From Xanthostigma xanthostigma (Eukaryota; Arthropoda; Insecta; Raphidioptera; Raphidiidae), in assembly GCA_963575645.1 (NCBI GenBank), contig OY754470.1, positions 12,098,501 through 12,162,500 on the forward strand: a DNA stretch of 64,000 nucleotides, given 5' to 3'. The position numbers and the translations under genes are program-made. The notes under the pieces are model-generated. The model saw only the letters and a list, made by a program, of their open reading frames with translations, was not told the DNA's origin and ran no database searches. This document shows, one piece after another, positions 44,568 through 55,985 of this stretch (its first letter is position 1; every line of letters starts with the position of its first letter).

Positions 44568-45397
44568 TACTATTTTTCTTCATACCTCGGTCGTAAGTAC
44601 ACTAATTATTAAATACATTTATCAATTAATTACATATAAAAATACAGATACATTCCAAGCAAGCAGCTTTGACGTTATACTTAAAAAAAACGAATGACAG
44701 CTGTTTCGCGACTATTAGCTAAAATGTAATAAGGTTGCTATGGAAACGACAAGTAAACAACAGTCGATAGGTGATTTTTGACGTGATAACGTCTTATAAA
44801 TTGATGAAACACCGGCTGCACGCACGAAAAAGAGTAACGTTCCGCAAGCGAGAGCGCGATATAAGCGATAGTCTCTCTCTTCTCGCGTGACGTCAGAGAG
44901 TAGTGTGCGTTCAACATTTTTTTCGGCTGTTCCAGCGAAAGCTACATCTGACAGATGGCCAGATAAATTATACGGTTTGTTAACAAATATATAATATATT
45001 CATTCTTTTAAATGTCTTTTATAATTGCTTAAAAATATGTATTTTGCTTTGGTTGATCAAATTATTAGTCGGTAAAAATATAGTTTGACAGCTACTATAA
45101 TTTAGGTTTGGTATTATTAAATATGATATTTGAGCGGAATACGTTATCACGTAAAACTATCGTCCGTAAACCGACTTTACAGACAACCAATTTTTTTACG
45201 TAAAAAACATCAAAGCGTTACTCGAAAAAAAAAATTCAAAAACACTTTTTTTTTCTTTATTGCCGACCGTACGTACGTACCTACTTCCCGCATCAATGCG
45301 TGTAATCTCACCAATGCGTAAATGTTAAACTTTCTGCCTTATAATTGATGCCGAAAGTATGTACTTTCGATCGAGGTATGAAGAAAATATTATTTTG
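44568..45397 (+). mobile_element. Family C element, copy 2, split by family B
   Basis: 44568-44774 (CTATTTTTCTTCATACCTCG-GTCGTAAGTAC ... AACGAATGACAGCTGTTTCG) and 45198-45397 (CATCAATGCGTG ... AACTTTCTGCCTTATAATTG, TACTTTCGATCGAGGTATGA) match 28633-28972. The two ends are inverted: ...TTCATACCTCGGTCG and CGATCGAGGTATGAA. Family B sits between them. Confidence 0.7.
44775..45197 (+). repeat. Family B element, copy 3, nested in family C
   Basis: Starts TTTTTGACGTGATAACGTCT, has ACACCGGCTGCACGCACGAA, and ends GGAATACGTTATCACGTAAA, CCGACTTTACAGACAACCAA and a T run. About 420 bp; the interior differs from copies 1 and 2, so only the ends are well conserved. Confidence 0.8.
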
Positions 45398-46318
45398 ATG
45401 TAGAACCACAGAACATACTGTTCTGTGTGTAGAACCAAGGCACACACGCTACTTTTTGTAGCGCAAACGCGCGACTTAGCCACAATATCGTGACGGCATC
45501 ACGATTTGACTATTACTCAGCTACACGAATTTTCTCATTCGATCTCGTGATTTGGCAACAGCATTTTTATTATTATTATTATATTTTTATTTTTAGTTTT
45601 CCTACCCAACTTGGCAATGCCGGAAACTCAATTGCATTTTCGCTCGATATAGCGATGGATGCGTTTTTTTTCACCTTTGGAGGCCTGCTCATGAAGAATG
45701 CAGCCTCATAGTAATCCATGGTATGGTGTCGCGCTAACATGCGACTCAGTGCGCTATGTTTTTTCGACAATCGCGCATTTACGGATACATCTATTTTGTA
45801 TTTCAACGAGTATTGTGCGAGATTACGCTGCTGGTTGATACATCTGACGATCTGCAAGCGACTGAATAACGATCACTTATCCCCGGTCATAAAATTAAGT
45901 AAAACTCGAAAAGTTGAAAATTAACCAAAAATAAAATCCTGTGAATTTGAAATAGGAATATCCTTTTAAAAAAAGAGGATCTAAGTAACCCCTATCATAA
46001 AACTGCGCTATATCAAAGCAATGCATATTTTAACTGCATACAATTTTACAATATTCTTACAAAATATTTAAAAAAATCAAATTTGATGAAATTAATCAGA
46101 ATTAAAAAACAATCTAATAGAAAATGTCTTTGTGAAGAAGCATTTTTTAAACAACAGAAAACTAAGTTTTAAGCGGTTTAAAAATTTTACTTAAGACTGT
46201 TATTTATATTTTTATTTTATATTTTAACTGTTTTATATGTTTATGTATTAGACGTATCCTCCATACTCCGTATGCATTATTTTAGGATAATATTATATGA
46301 TTATGATGTTTTATAACT
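45398..46318. other. Unassigned; GC-richer 45590-45860
   Basis: Open frames of 68-92 codons overlap on both strands in the GC-richer part, so none is supported. A hairpin ACAGAACATACTGTTCTGT lies near 45409-45427. Confidence 0.35.
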
Positions 46319-46701
46319 CAGTTGAGTCTCGGTAACGTGAACATCATAAAACATGGAAACCTGGTTTGATATTTTACATAACGTAAACGACAAATCTTTT
46401 TATACTCTAAAATGCGCAAATAAAAAATTAACTTATATACCTATACATATTTAACACTACATATCTACATGTATTTATGTATCTATAGGTACATGTTAAA
46501 ATTAAACATTTTACAAGAAATTACATTTTTTATTTGCATTTATAAACAAAAGTTGATTAGCTATTTTCAAGGCGTTTTTAAACGACGAACATTTTACAAA
46601 AACTAAATCAAATTATTATTATGTGTCTATTCAGTTATACGAACTCCTCGATAACGTGAACACCACGTGCAATAATTAGTTCACGTTACGGAGAACTACT
46701 G
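46319..46701. mobile_element. pogo-like MITE
   Basis: Ends CAGTTGAGTCTCGGTAACGT-GAAC and, inverted, CAGTAGTTCTCCGTAACGTG-AAC; the right end abuts TA. An additional inverted TCGATAACGTGAAC lies just inside the right end. Similar in style to the fragment at 10343-10431. Non-coding. Confidence 0.6.
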
Positions 46702-46775
46702 TATTTTGTTTGGATCAAAATAAGCAAATTTATTGACATTATTCAAATCTTTGATTAACGTCTGATTAGAACTCT

Positions 46776-46921
46776 TCAATAAATAAAATTATCGACCAAT
46801 TTTTTATATTTTTTAGATCCGTTCTGAAGAAGGTCCAAATCCGGATCGAAACGTTAATGTATTAATTATATTTTTTGTTAATATATTGTCTGAAAAATTG
46901 GTCGATAATTTTATTTATTAT
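46776..46921 (+). repeat. Hammerhead-motif repeat unit, copy 2, with inverted arms
   Basis: Arms AATAAAATTATCGACCAATT (from 46781) and AATTGGTCGATAATTTTATT are inverted. Inside: CTGAAGA (46824-46830), GGTCC (46832-46836) pairing with GGATC (46843-46847) across a 6-nt loop, and GAAAC (46848-46852). Nearly identical to 4371-4500. Confidence 0.75.
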
Positions 46922-49212
46922 TGACATTATGGTCACAACATGCGTAAATATCTCGAAAATCATGAAATTTTAACTGCGGCATGGCTTGTTATTTTGACAG
47001 CACATGGCCCAACCTATCACCAGTTAAAGCCCTACGAAAAATATCGTGGACACACAGATGATGGCAGTACAATAATAATCGAAAACCGGACCTGAAGCGG
47101 ACTTACATGAGGGGTAGAAAGGAGAATATTGCAACATCTTGCTCCAACAGCCAAAGAACATAAAAACAATCTGTATTGCTTCGCTTTACTGCTGCAGGAT
47201 TTTACTTTGTCGTCGTTGTGTCCTAGTGGTCACAACTGTGTGGTCATTTCTATATCGTACCAACATTTATAAAGAATCTTATTGTGGTCACTCTAATGGC
47301 TTTGTGCAATGTGTATATATGGACGGAATGAGACACGCAGTTTCTATACACATTCGTTGCCAACCGACAAGTTACTTTTCTCATCAACAAAATCATTCAA
47401 GTTCGAATCTAACTCGCACGGCGAGAGTTCCGCATTCGAAAACAATAAAAATTAATTTGTAAATTTACATATCGCATAATTAATCAGCAATAAATGTTCA
47501 CGCATTGAACTCCGTCAATTTTGATATTTGTTTGTTTGTCTTTCTTCCCAAATACAGATTTTGGAACAAGTAAGTCCCAGCTATGACGCAACCCACTGAA
47601 TTTGTTAAAGTATATTATATATTCTTGAAGGTAATTGAATTCTCTACAACTCCCTCTTAATAAATTTCTTTCTCAGATAAATAGTTTAGACAACATGAAG
47701 GAATGTTTGATGAGAAATATGAGGTAAAAGTCTTTTTTTAGAAAACTTTCACTTTTCTGGGGCGTGTAGTTCCAAAAACGGTTGAGAATTTAAAAAAAAA
47801 GTGTATAGAACGAAAACTAAATAAAATTTTATGAGCTTTAATTTGGCATAAGAATTTTTTCCCATGAGACGTACCGTTTTTGAGACCTAAGCTAAAACCC
47901 TAAAAGTAGTACCTTCTTGTTGCTTCCCTTCCTCCGGCTCACCTCCTAAACGTCAGGACTTTTGATATGTTTACACCCTGAACAAGTAAAGGTTCTCATT
48001 TAACTCTTTTTTTATATTCCGAAATATCTGCGTCATTTGTAAATAGATTATAATTATTCTATATAATAGAGAGAATCTTTAGGATGGTCTCACAAAATTT
48101 TTACTTAAATCGGTTCTGTACTTTTTCATATATTTTTTGTGTAACAAACTACGTATTTGAAAATCGAGTAAGAGGAGGAAAATTTTAACATATAATGAAA
48201 GTATAAGTTTAATGTGAAAAACTTTATTAATTAAATTGGCGCCAACGTCAATATTTCATTATTTTCCACTTTTTAGTGACTTTTTCGATGGAGGTTTAAT
48301 TTTTTCAAAAGTTGTTATACTCGAAAACTATTGCTTTGTATTTCTTGTAATTTTTATTAGATTCTCTATCAGTATGAATATTTTATAAATTTTTCATCTT
48401 CAAAGAAGAAAGGGAAAGGAATATTTTTAATAAAAACCATGAGATCTAAAATAAAAAGAAAGACAATATTTATAGCTATGCTAAATTTCAAATCAAAAAC
48501 ATATTATATAGTTCGTGAGAAAATCGATCATTTCATGCAAACAAAGGCCCACACATAGTTCTCTTTACCATTTTAATTAAAAGCCGTAATGAAACATCCC
48601 TTAAAATAATTTATGTTTTCAATAATTCCAGAACGTTGGTGTTCGGAATTATTGTAATATAAAGCTGCATGGAAAGGGTCGAAGCTGGGCGTTGCGTTAT
48701 TACTGTTTCCTGAAACTGAAATAGAGAAGGTATGCTGTATTTTCAGTGAGTATATCTAGACTCTAGAGTAGGTATTGCTGCGACACTTGCACTGGCTATA
48801 TCAAGTTGTATTAGTACTTGAATCGTTCGCCAATTGGTTGGTTGCTGCTTGTTAGTTCTCTAACTTGTCTATTGCAATAATATTATCTATTATGTTCGAA
48901 ATTAAGAAATGCTGCTAGGGTATGAGGTCTCTGTTTCCAGATATTGTCGTCAAAAGAGCTATCGTTAATGTCTTAAATTGTAAACTTCAAATATTTTTTA
49001 ATAATAATTTAATAAATCTATATAGTAAACATAATAAGAAAGAGAAATTTGTGTATAGTCAGCAACTACTGGACCGATTTACAAAAATATAGAAATGGTA
49101 ATAATAATGATGATGATGATGTGATATGATGATGATAAATATTTTTAAGCTTACGAAACAGTACACACCCAGAGTATTCTGTTCAATTAATTGTTCTTAT
49201 TGGTGTTCTTTA
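46922..49212. other. Unassigned sequence
   Basis: A 107-codon open frame at 47139-47462 has no family features. 47745-47900 resembles generic lepidopteran repeat wording (CGTACCGTTTTTGAGACCTA). (ATG)n lies at about 49105-49137. Confidence 0.35.
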
Positions 49213-49606
49213 GCATTGTAGCGTAGTGGTGAGAGCTTTAGACTCGCATTCGGAAGGTACCGGTTTCGAATCTCGGCGGGTGTAGATGTGTTGCCTTTCA
49301 CCGAGAAACGCTAATTCCTGTACCGGCAATCTTGTTGAGGTTTTCCATGGTTATCCTCAATAATTCCAGATAAATATCGAGATAATTCCTTATTCAAGGT
49401 CATATCCGATTACCTGTCGAACTCCTATGCTCAAAATTTGCTTACCTTATCTTAATGTCCTAAAATTCCTTCATTCACCCATTGCTATTAATTAGTTGAA
49501 GTTGAAAAAATGTAGAAAACAATGGGAGGTGTGATAGATGGAAAATAGTAATGGTGCGAATGACGTCTGTTATAGCCTAAAGTCGAGAAACTGACGTTAA
49601 ACACAT
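49213..49606 (+). mobile_element. tRNA-derived SINE (second family), copy 1
   Basis: Head GCATTGTAGCGTAGTGGTGA has a good A box; ACTCGCATTCGGAAGGTACC and a B box with one extra T (GGTTTCGAATC, 49262-49272) follow. The ~330-bp body contains TTTTCCATGGTTATCCTCAA and TTCCTTCATTCACCCATTGC and ends near GACGTTAAACACATT. The body is shared with 49877-50286, which proves dispersal. Confidence 0.8.
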
Positions 49607-49876
49607 TATTATTATTATATAATCAGTGTTCATGAAGAAACAAAATCATGACTTTTGGCACACATAGAGCTATTTCGACATGTCAGCGCAATATTGAGTC
49701 ACTAGTCTACCGCATGCAAAAGGGTCGCTCCGTGTACTCCGTGCGCATGACCCAAACTTACTCTAATCGCTCATTTACTGGTTTGAGACACAATTATAGC
49801 TTCAACTTGCTCCGCAAGTAGGTATATCTTGTGCGATGACAAATCTGAAGTTTTCTTTAGGAAATGTTTCCTTTTA
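49607..49876. other. Spacer between inverted SINEs
   Basis: 270 bp; no feature seen. Confidence 0.5.
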
Positions 49877-50286
49877 AATGAGTTAAACGCCAGTTTCTCA
49901 ACTTTATGTTATGACAGATACTATTTGCACCATAACTATTTTTTCCATCTACCACACTTCCCGTTATTTTCTACAATTTTGAACTTCAACTTAATTAATA
50001 GCAATGAGCGAATGAAGGAATTTTAGGAAATAAGGATAAGGTAGGTAGGTAACTTTTTGAGCACTGGAGCTTGACAAGTAATCAACCCATGGCCTTGAAT
50101 ACAAATAAAAGAACCATCTCGATATTCATCTAGAATTTTTGAGAGAAATCATGGAAACATCAATATGTCCGGCACATAAATTACCGTTATTAGGCGAGGG
50201 TATTCCCTGCCACATCTGTCCCCGCCAGGATTGAAACCCAGTACCTTCCGAATGCGAGTCTAATGGTCTCATCACTATACTACACT
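49877..50286 (-). mobile_element. tRNA-derived SINE (second family), copy 2
   Basis: Minus strand: GTGTAGTATAGTGATGAGAC (A box), ACTCGCATTCGGAAGGTACT, B box GGGTTTCAATCC, GCTCAAAAAGTTACCTACC, TTCCTTCATTCGCTCATTGC, ending GCGTTTAACTCATT. It forms a tail-to-tail pair with copy 1, about 270 bp apart. Confidence 0.8.
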
Positions 50287-50803
50287 GATCGGTCGATTTG
50301 AAACGTTATTTCACACTTTAAAAGTCTTCTTCTTCCTGGGTAAACATTATTGCGTTGCGACAAAAAGGGATTAGAAGTGAGCCTAGATTTTCTCTACTAG
50401 TAAATATCATTTTATTTAAAAAAATGCACTTGATTGACAGCCTTATTTTGAATGTCAGTATATATTTAAACGACAAGATAAATTAAAAGGGGCAGTATTT
50501 TGATCTTTATATTTAATAGCGTTACGTGCAGCTTCACTCGTGTTAATATAATTTATTTTGGATACCACTCAGCTCACTTTAATAGATGATTTATAACAAA
50601 CATTATAGTGAAAGTTCAATCAAAATCGGTTTAGTAGTTTTCGATTTAATGCGGAACAAAGTGACCGGAAAAAAATAATTTAGTCATGAAACCCGAAAAA
50701 CTGTACATTTAAATCAAATTTTTGGTCAAAATTTACAAATACTTAAAAAGTGTGATTTGTATGTAGGTATTCATTTCATTGATAAAATTTATCGTATACG
50801 ATT
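50287..50803. repeat. Unassigned with RTE-type words
   Basis: 50590-50660 (TATAGTGAAAGTTCAATCAA, AATCGGTTTAGTAGTTTTCG) is the wording of RTE-like 3' ends, as at 26360-26420. No gene. Confidence 0.45.
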
Positions 50804-51598
50804 TAGACGTGTGTCGATTGATCATTTCTTGCGACCCGGGTCGATCGCGACCCACAGGTTAAGTGATCGTATCACAATGTTTCGATCGTTTGATCGATCA
50901 GCTTGTACCTATTAGACGTGTGTCGATCGAACATTTCCTGCGACCTAGGTCGATCGCAACCTACAGGCTAGGGGATAGTATCACAATGATTCGATCGTTC
51001 GATCGGCTGTCTGAGTACCTATTTCATTTCTATACGAGTTACCATTGACCTGTTGATGTAATTTTCTGCGCTAGCTTGTTTGTACGAAAGAAAAACTTAC
51101 CATTGAACAGAACAATGAGGCTTTTATTTAACTCGACTCAAATTACTTATATAAAATAGATAATGAGATACGATAAATTAACACCAAGTAGGTATTTTAA
51201 GATTAAATTAATGTTTATATCTATTTTATGACACTATAGGTTATGATTAAGAAATAAAACTTGAGAATTTTTTTCGGGTTTTAAAGAACTTCTTTTTGCA
51301 CTTATTGTCATTCCAGCTTTGGAAAAAAATCGTTCGCATGGTACAGATGTAGCATTCATTCAAGTGATTGTTGTATGTTATTATGACTCACGAGTCACGA
51401 CTCTACCATAGAAATTCATCATTCAATCACTCGGTCACGCTCTGTCATCTATTCCCTGTGGCTCTTTGGTTGCTATTGAGCTGACGATCGACTCGAGACC
51501 GAACGATTGGATCTTGTGAGATTCAGTGATTCAATCACTCAGTCACGGGTGGTGATCGAATCAAAACGATTCGATCAATCGCGATCGACACACGTCTA
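50804..51598 (-). mobile_element. hAT element with exact TSD and transposase scrap
   Basis: Ends TAGACGTGTGTCGAT are inverted and exact over 15 bp, and ATACGATT flanks both sides (50796-50803, 51599-51606), an exact 8-bp duplication. Two ~110-bp units starting at 50805 and 50914 (CGACCCGGGTCGATCGCGAC / CGACCTAGGTCGATCGCAAC) lie by the end downstream of the transposase. Subterminal CGATCG/TTCGATC words are dense. It keeps the last ~41 codons of a hAT transposase, so it is an internally deleted element. Confidence 0.9.
51234..51359 (-). pseudogene. hAT transposase C-terminal (dimerisation) remnant
   Basis: Minus-strand frame: ATSVPCERFFSKAG, then MTISAKRSSLKPE and SQVLFLNHNL before TAG at 51234-51236. 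The pattern T-S-[VA]-P-[CS]-E-R-x-F-S-x-A-G ... R-x-x-L-x-P ... L-x-F-L-x-x-N is the conserved hAT family C-terminal dimerisation region. A normal hAT transposase is about 500-700 residues, so the DDE catalytic part is gone; an in-frame TGA precedes the ATG at 51357-51359. Its position inside an element with hAT ends and TSD is mutually supporting. It cannot act alone. Confidence 0.85.
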
Positions 51599-52083
51599 AT
51601 ACGATTCGACATTCGAATATCTTTTAAAATTCGACCAGATTTTAACATTATATGTAAACTCGTATAAAATTTATTACAGTAATTTAATTTTAAAAAGTTT
51701 TAAATTGCGACATCAAATTGTCTACTAAAACAAGAAATATTAACTCGAAGTCACTTCATAATGTCCTGATAGAATGACCAACGGATATTTAAAGGACTTT
51801 TGTGAGCTGAATAGATTCACCCTTCACAGGACATTGTAAAAACGAATGGTAATCCTCAATACACAAACTCAATGCCTGACAATAAGACTCGCCAATATAG
51901 AGCATCGCCCGCCAGGAGCGTTTCTTTCGGGACTCAACAATTCTGAATTTGTTTGAAAATAAACAATTTTTTAAAAGCCATCAAAAGATAGGATTTCTAG
52001 AGCCAATTTATATTTTTAGTTTTTTTTTAATAACAAAATGAAAAACCAATTTGATACTTTTGCCAGTTCCTGGGAATTTGAAG
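51599..52083. other. Unassigned sequence
   Basis: Nothing recognised between the hAT element and the probable LTR. Confidence 0.4.
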
Positions 52084-52305
52084 TGTAAGCACTAAATAAA
52101 GTTCTTACAAGAAATAAATAAAACACAGACTTGAACTTTAAAGATTCGTAATGAGATGTTTTCTCAAGAGTCGTTAGTGATCAATTAATTTTTTTTTAAA
52201 TAATAACAACCTTCAATTTTCCAGCGTAGCTAAGGAAAAAATAATTTTGACAAAATAACAAAAAAGAGAAAGAGAATTAATGTAACAAAGCTTGCTACAT
52301 TAACA
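52084..52305 (-). repeat. Probable 3' LTR of a Ty3/gypsy element
   Basis: On the minus strand the LTR starts TGTTAATGTAGCAAGC directly after a 7-G polypurine tract (52312-52306) and probably ends TTTAGTGCTTACA at 52084, giving TGTTA...TTACA ends. The right boundary is inferred; the left one is clear from the polypurine tract. No 5' LTR is in the window. Confidence 0.55.
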
Positions 52306-52457
52306 CCCCCCCTACGCGTGGGAAAAATTGATATGGAATAAAATTTTCCAAGCCAACTGCAAAAACCCACGCGCAGGAAACAAATAGAGATATATCGCAT
52401 TATATTAAAAAAATCAAAATAATGTACAAGTTAATAAAAAAATACACTAAAAAAAAA

Positions 52458-52840
52458 TTAATTGTCAATATTTGCAACTTTTAAACCATCACCAGAAACA
52501 CTATCTTGACGACCATTAATGTCTAAAATAAAGTATTTATCACTTTTCGAAATAACACGAAAAGGTCCACTATATGATGGTTTTAAACTTGAAAAAGCGT
52601 TAATGTTTCGCACAAACACAAAATCTGCATTAATTAGTGGATTTGTAAAGTCAGGAACATTTTTATCACAATAGAACTTCTTTAAACTTGTTTTTAAACG
52701 GTTAATGAAATCATTATTTGTAGAATTCAAAAAATTCCGCAGGAAGTCTAAGAGAAGATCCGTATAACATCTCAGCCGGACTAACGTTAACTTTGTTACA
52801 GAAGCAAACTTGTATAATACGCTATTTTTAAAAATAATAA
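52458..52840 (-). pseudogene. Ty3/gypsy integrase C-terminal remnant
   Basis: Two minus-strand frames, one base-shift apart. The upstream frame carries VNVSPAEMLYGSSLRLPAEF (52759-52782 for SPAEMLYG) and stops at TAA 52714-52716. The downstream frame carries NNDFINRLKTSLKKFY, a FVFVRN block, SYSGPFRVISKSDKYFILDI and a C-terminal SVSGDGLKVANID before the stop. SPAE(M/L)xYG and the (S/Y)xGPFxV...K module are the end of the integrase core and the GPY/F domain of Ty3/gypsy pol. Everything 5' of this (protease, RT, RNase H, catalytic core) is absent. 145 bp of 3' leader and the LTR follow. Dead by truncation and frameshift. Confidence 0.9.
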
Positions 52841-53623
52841 GTACATATAAGACAAAATTTAATATTAAAACCATTAAATTCTCTTAGGAAGAACGACTTT
52901 TATATATCTGTAACATTGGATGACGTGTTGTCACCAGAAAACTTTCCGTCTGTTATCGTTCTAAAACAGTAATTAGCAACTAGCGTTCCGCCTTCGAAGG
53001 TTTTTTTTCTGACCCAGCGGGTCAGAACTCAGAAGTTAAAGCACTTTTTATTCAGGTAAAACTATAGAAATAGGGCCTAATAAATTGTTTGCGACCCAAA
53101 ATTAATTTTCAATCGCTGTTCTATGGGCCAGCACACACAATAAGCTACTTTTTGTTTTAACAAAAGCGTGTGATTTAGGACATTAAATTTGCGATTTGAG
53201 GAGTACGCCACTGGAAATTTCTTGTGATACATTAGTTGTGTATTTTAGTGGAGTGTGAGGCCGTCCTCTAATAGTTATTTTTTGTCATCTCCTTTTCTGT
53301 TATTTATATATAATGATCATGGACAGATGGAAGACCAATCCTCAGAGGATTGAATCTGATCCAATTGACTCAGCAATAAGCCATTATTATTCTATGCTTA
53401 CCTGAGGATCTTCAAGCAACTTAATTGCAAAACTTCTGAAAATCGCTTGTGTCCTTTACCCTACGCTCATGTTTATAACACAAGCATTAAGCCACATAGA
53501 CACACGGCACGGCCGTATCCAAAGCACATAGGTGGAACGCGTTTTCTGAGTCTCTCTCCCTGCACACATGATACTGGCACACTCGTTGACATAAATTTTC
53601 CTATATTCGTCGCCGGTGTCATT
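52841..53623. other. Unassigned sequence
   Basis: A CTGACCC-AGC-GGGTCAG hairpin lies near 53010-53026. No gene recognised. Confidence 0.4.
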
Positions 53624-53779
53624 TCAAATGGGGCAGTTTTCTCGAAACCTAATGGTTATTGCCTTTCTAGAACGGACATATTGCGTTCCATCTAGTGCAA
53701 TGTGTGCCTGCTGTAGATCACAGGATATACTGCCCAAGCTCTCAGCCTCCTGCTCTGCCCCCTCTTCTTCCCACAACAT
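53624..53779 (-). CDS. Weak ORF in GC-rich patch, unrecognised
   Basis: Minus-strand ATG at 53779-53777 opens 51 codons, MLWEEEGAEQEAESLGSISC, then YVRSRKAITIRFRENCPI and TGA. The acidic start and basic end look protein-like and GC content is high, but plus-strand frames (53447-53695, 53616-53876) are open too. No family recognised, no start context evidence. Confidence 0.2.
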   Translation of the reverse strand: MLWEEEGAEQEAESLGSISCDLQQAHIALDGTQYVRSRKAITIRFRENCPI

Positions 53780-55239
53780 TTGGGGATGGGACACGTATAC
53801 TGTCTTTTATTTCCGCACAACAATACGTCAACTAATGCTCGTCAGCACTAATATACAACGGGACCTACGCTCGTAATTTTGTTTTTTTTTTTGGAGTTCC
53901 CATATGTATTTTGTATGACACCTAAACGGAAGAATATGTTTCTAAAATGTTTGTCTGCCCTTTTTCTGTATAATGTATGAATGTTCGTTTTATTTGTACT
54001 AGCTGAGTCCATTATGATTAAACTGATGCGAAAACAAATGGCTAAAAATAAAAATCTCTTCAATTATCTTCCTCAAAAAGACTCATAATAACTGGAAAAT
54101 TAGCGAACTTTAGCAAATTAAATTAAAATTTTTAGTAGAGAATTCTTTATTTAGTTTTATATTACACATTTTGTAATTGAAGGTATCCAACAGTATATGG
54201 TAATTTTTTGTCTTTGGGCAAAGGTTGTCGGCACGTAACAGCTGAAGTTACAGTTAAGTGGTGTTGGCCCGAAGAAAGACACCGTGAACTAGAAGATCTG
54301 TTATATTTCCCAACTAACGCGATATTATGTTTTTAGAATACCTAGACTAAGTGCAATCTCCAGCATCTTATTAATTTTGGTTGTTTTGTTGTCCTTTGGT
54401 AACAAGAGTGATCCAAACTGCTTATATCTCGTCTGTTGAGATGGATTTTGACACTTAACGACTAGATCTATTGTATTTTCGAAACGCGTTTGTACATCCT
54501 TGTATTATCCTTTCATGTCCTATGATTCTCATACACCGTATCATAGCGTCATACACAGAAACACCTATACTATATACTGGAGGTCGATTCGCCGACCATC
54601 GGAGCTGTTGTTCATATCTATAGATGTCCAATGACTAGAACCAAACGACATACTGCAGTCATCGTCTGATACGAGATTTAGACAGGGGATATGAATTAAG
54701 GATTGAATTCTAATATTTCACTATAATATCTACACCAGTTACCCACCTATGTATATCCTATAGCTAGTACATTACGCTTTAATGCTTGGTGTAAATAATT
54801 CTTATTTGACAGTTTTAGTTCATTCGTTTTGAGGGCGAATGCAGGAAAGATGAAAGCAATAACGTTGATAAAACAGTTTATCAAAAACGTATTATCTGTT
54901 ATCTCTATTCAGATTGAAACGTATTCGGACTAAAACGTATTTAAAACCTAGAAAATAATTCCAAACACATTTAGTTTGTTCGATTGTTCCACGATTACTG
55001 TCAAATTTATGGAGTAATTTTAATCAAATTTGGCAAAGACATACTTTGAATCAAGGTCGAACGACTCTTGTGGGTTATTATTTTTTATACGATAAAATGA
55101 ACATACAATTGATATTTCTTGGATTATAGAATCTGGGGGCTTGCAATAGATAACGTCCTTTATACAACAGCATCGCTATACATGGTCAATTATTTGCAAG
55201 GTCGAGAAATCATCTGTTGGCAAATTTCTAGTATTTTTA
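53780..55239. other. Unassigned sequence
   Basis: 54182-54340 is GC-richer with several frames open on both strands (see rejected list). Nothing else. Confidence 0.4.
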
Positions 55240-55510
55240 ACTTCCCGTTATTGAAAATTTTCTAAAATAAAATGAAGTTAGTTGATTCAGGACCAATTTT
55301 CAAAAATTGAGTTTTCATCAGATTTCAACGTTTTGGAATCCTAGAGAGATACTCTGGCTATTTTTGGATGGACGTCCGTATATGTATGCATGTGTAAAAG
55401 TGTTTGTGTATATGAACAAGTTTTTGTCATACAGTATCTTTAGAACGAATCAAACGATTGAGATCGGGTTTGCGACATTCAACACGATTTATTTACACTT
55501 TCCGATTATA
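55240..55510 (+). repeat. Family D repeat, copy 2
   Basis: GAGTTTTCATCAGATTTCAA-CGTTTTGGAATCCTA, CGAATCAAACGATTGAGATC and GGGTTTGCGACATTCAA match 40230-40470. It also has GGACGTCCGTATATGTATG, typical wording of this kind of insect repeat. Confidence 0.65.
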
Positions 55511-55549
55511 ATTAATAATAACTCCTAATGTACTAATTATTTACTAGTG

Positions 55550-55985
55550 TGGCCTGTGTGAATTATTCGCACTAAATAAGTATAATAATTATCACTTTAC
55601 AAAATTATTTTTTAAATATGATTGCAGGTATTCAATTCGTTTCTAATTTTGCACACTGCTTATAACGTTCTTCTTTATGTTGTATTACAATATGAAGCTC
55701 AGATGACAGATCGAAGAAATATTTTACTAAAATTGTCATATAAAGGCGCAAGTAGCAAAATCGTTGAGCTAAGCCAGATGGCATCATGCAGCATTGCTGT
55801 GACGTTGTTCAGCGTTGCTGTATTTTAATTAATTTACAAAAACAAAATCAATAATAAATTTTTTAGTTGTCGATGTCAGTAGAGCAAGCAAATATCTGTA
55901 AAATGATATATCATTTATGTGGAGAAATTGTGAGGTTTTTTCTAAAAAGGGAGGCAAACATCTTTAACCTTAGCGTACTAGTATA
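55550..55985 (-). mobile_element. Family G element, copy 2
   Basis: Reverse complement of 21400-21925, without that copy's internal duplication. It begins at the same CTAGTG boundary and breaks off after CCTTAGCGTA. The 68-codon plus-strand frame here is a shadow that is also present, inverted, in copy 1. Confidence 0.75.

Noticed and set aside
45490-45924. Overlapping 68-92 codon frames on both strands
   Set aside because: Mutual overlap on opposite strands, no conserved domain.
52458-52874. The 138-codon minus-strand frame as an intact gene
   Set aside because: Its first half is out of frame with the recognisable SPAEMLYG segment; only the second half is the integrase end, so it is a pseudogene.
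53447-53876. Two plus-strand open frames of 82 and 86 codons
   Set aside because: They overlap each other and a minus-strand frame in a GC-rich patch; no motif, no splice evidence.
54182-54340. Protein-like frame VTAEVTVKWCWPEE and relatives
   Set aside because: All three minus-strand frames and this plus-strand frame are open in the same patch, so frame choice is not supported.
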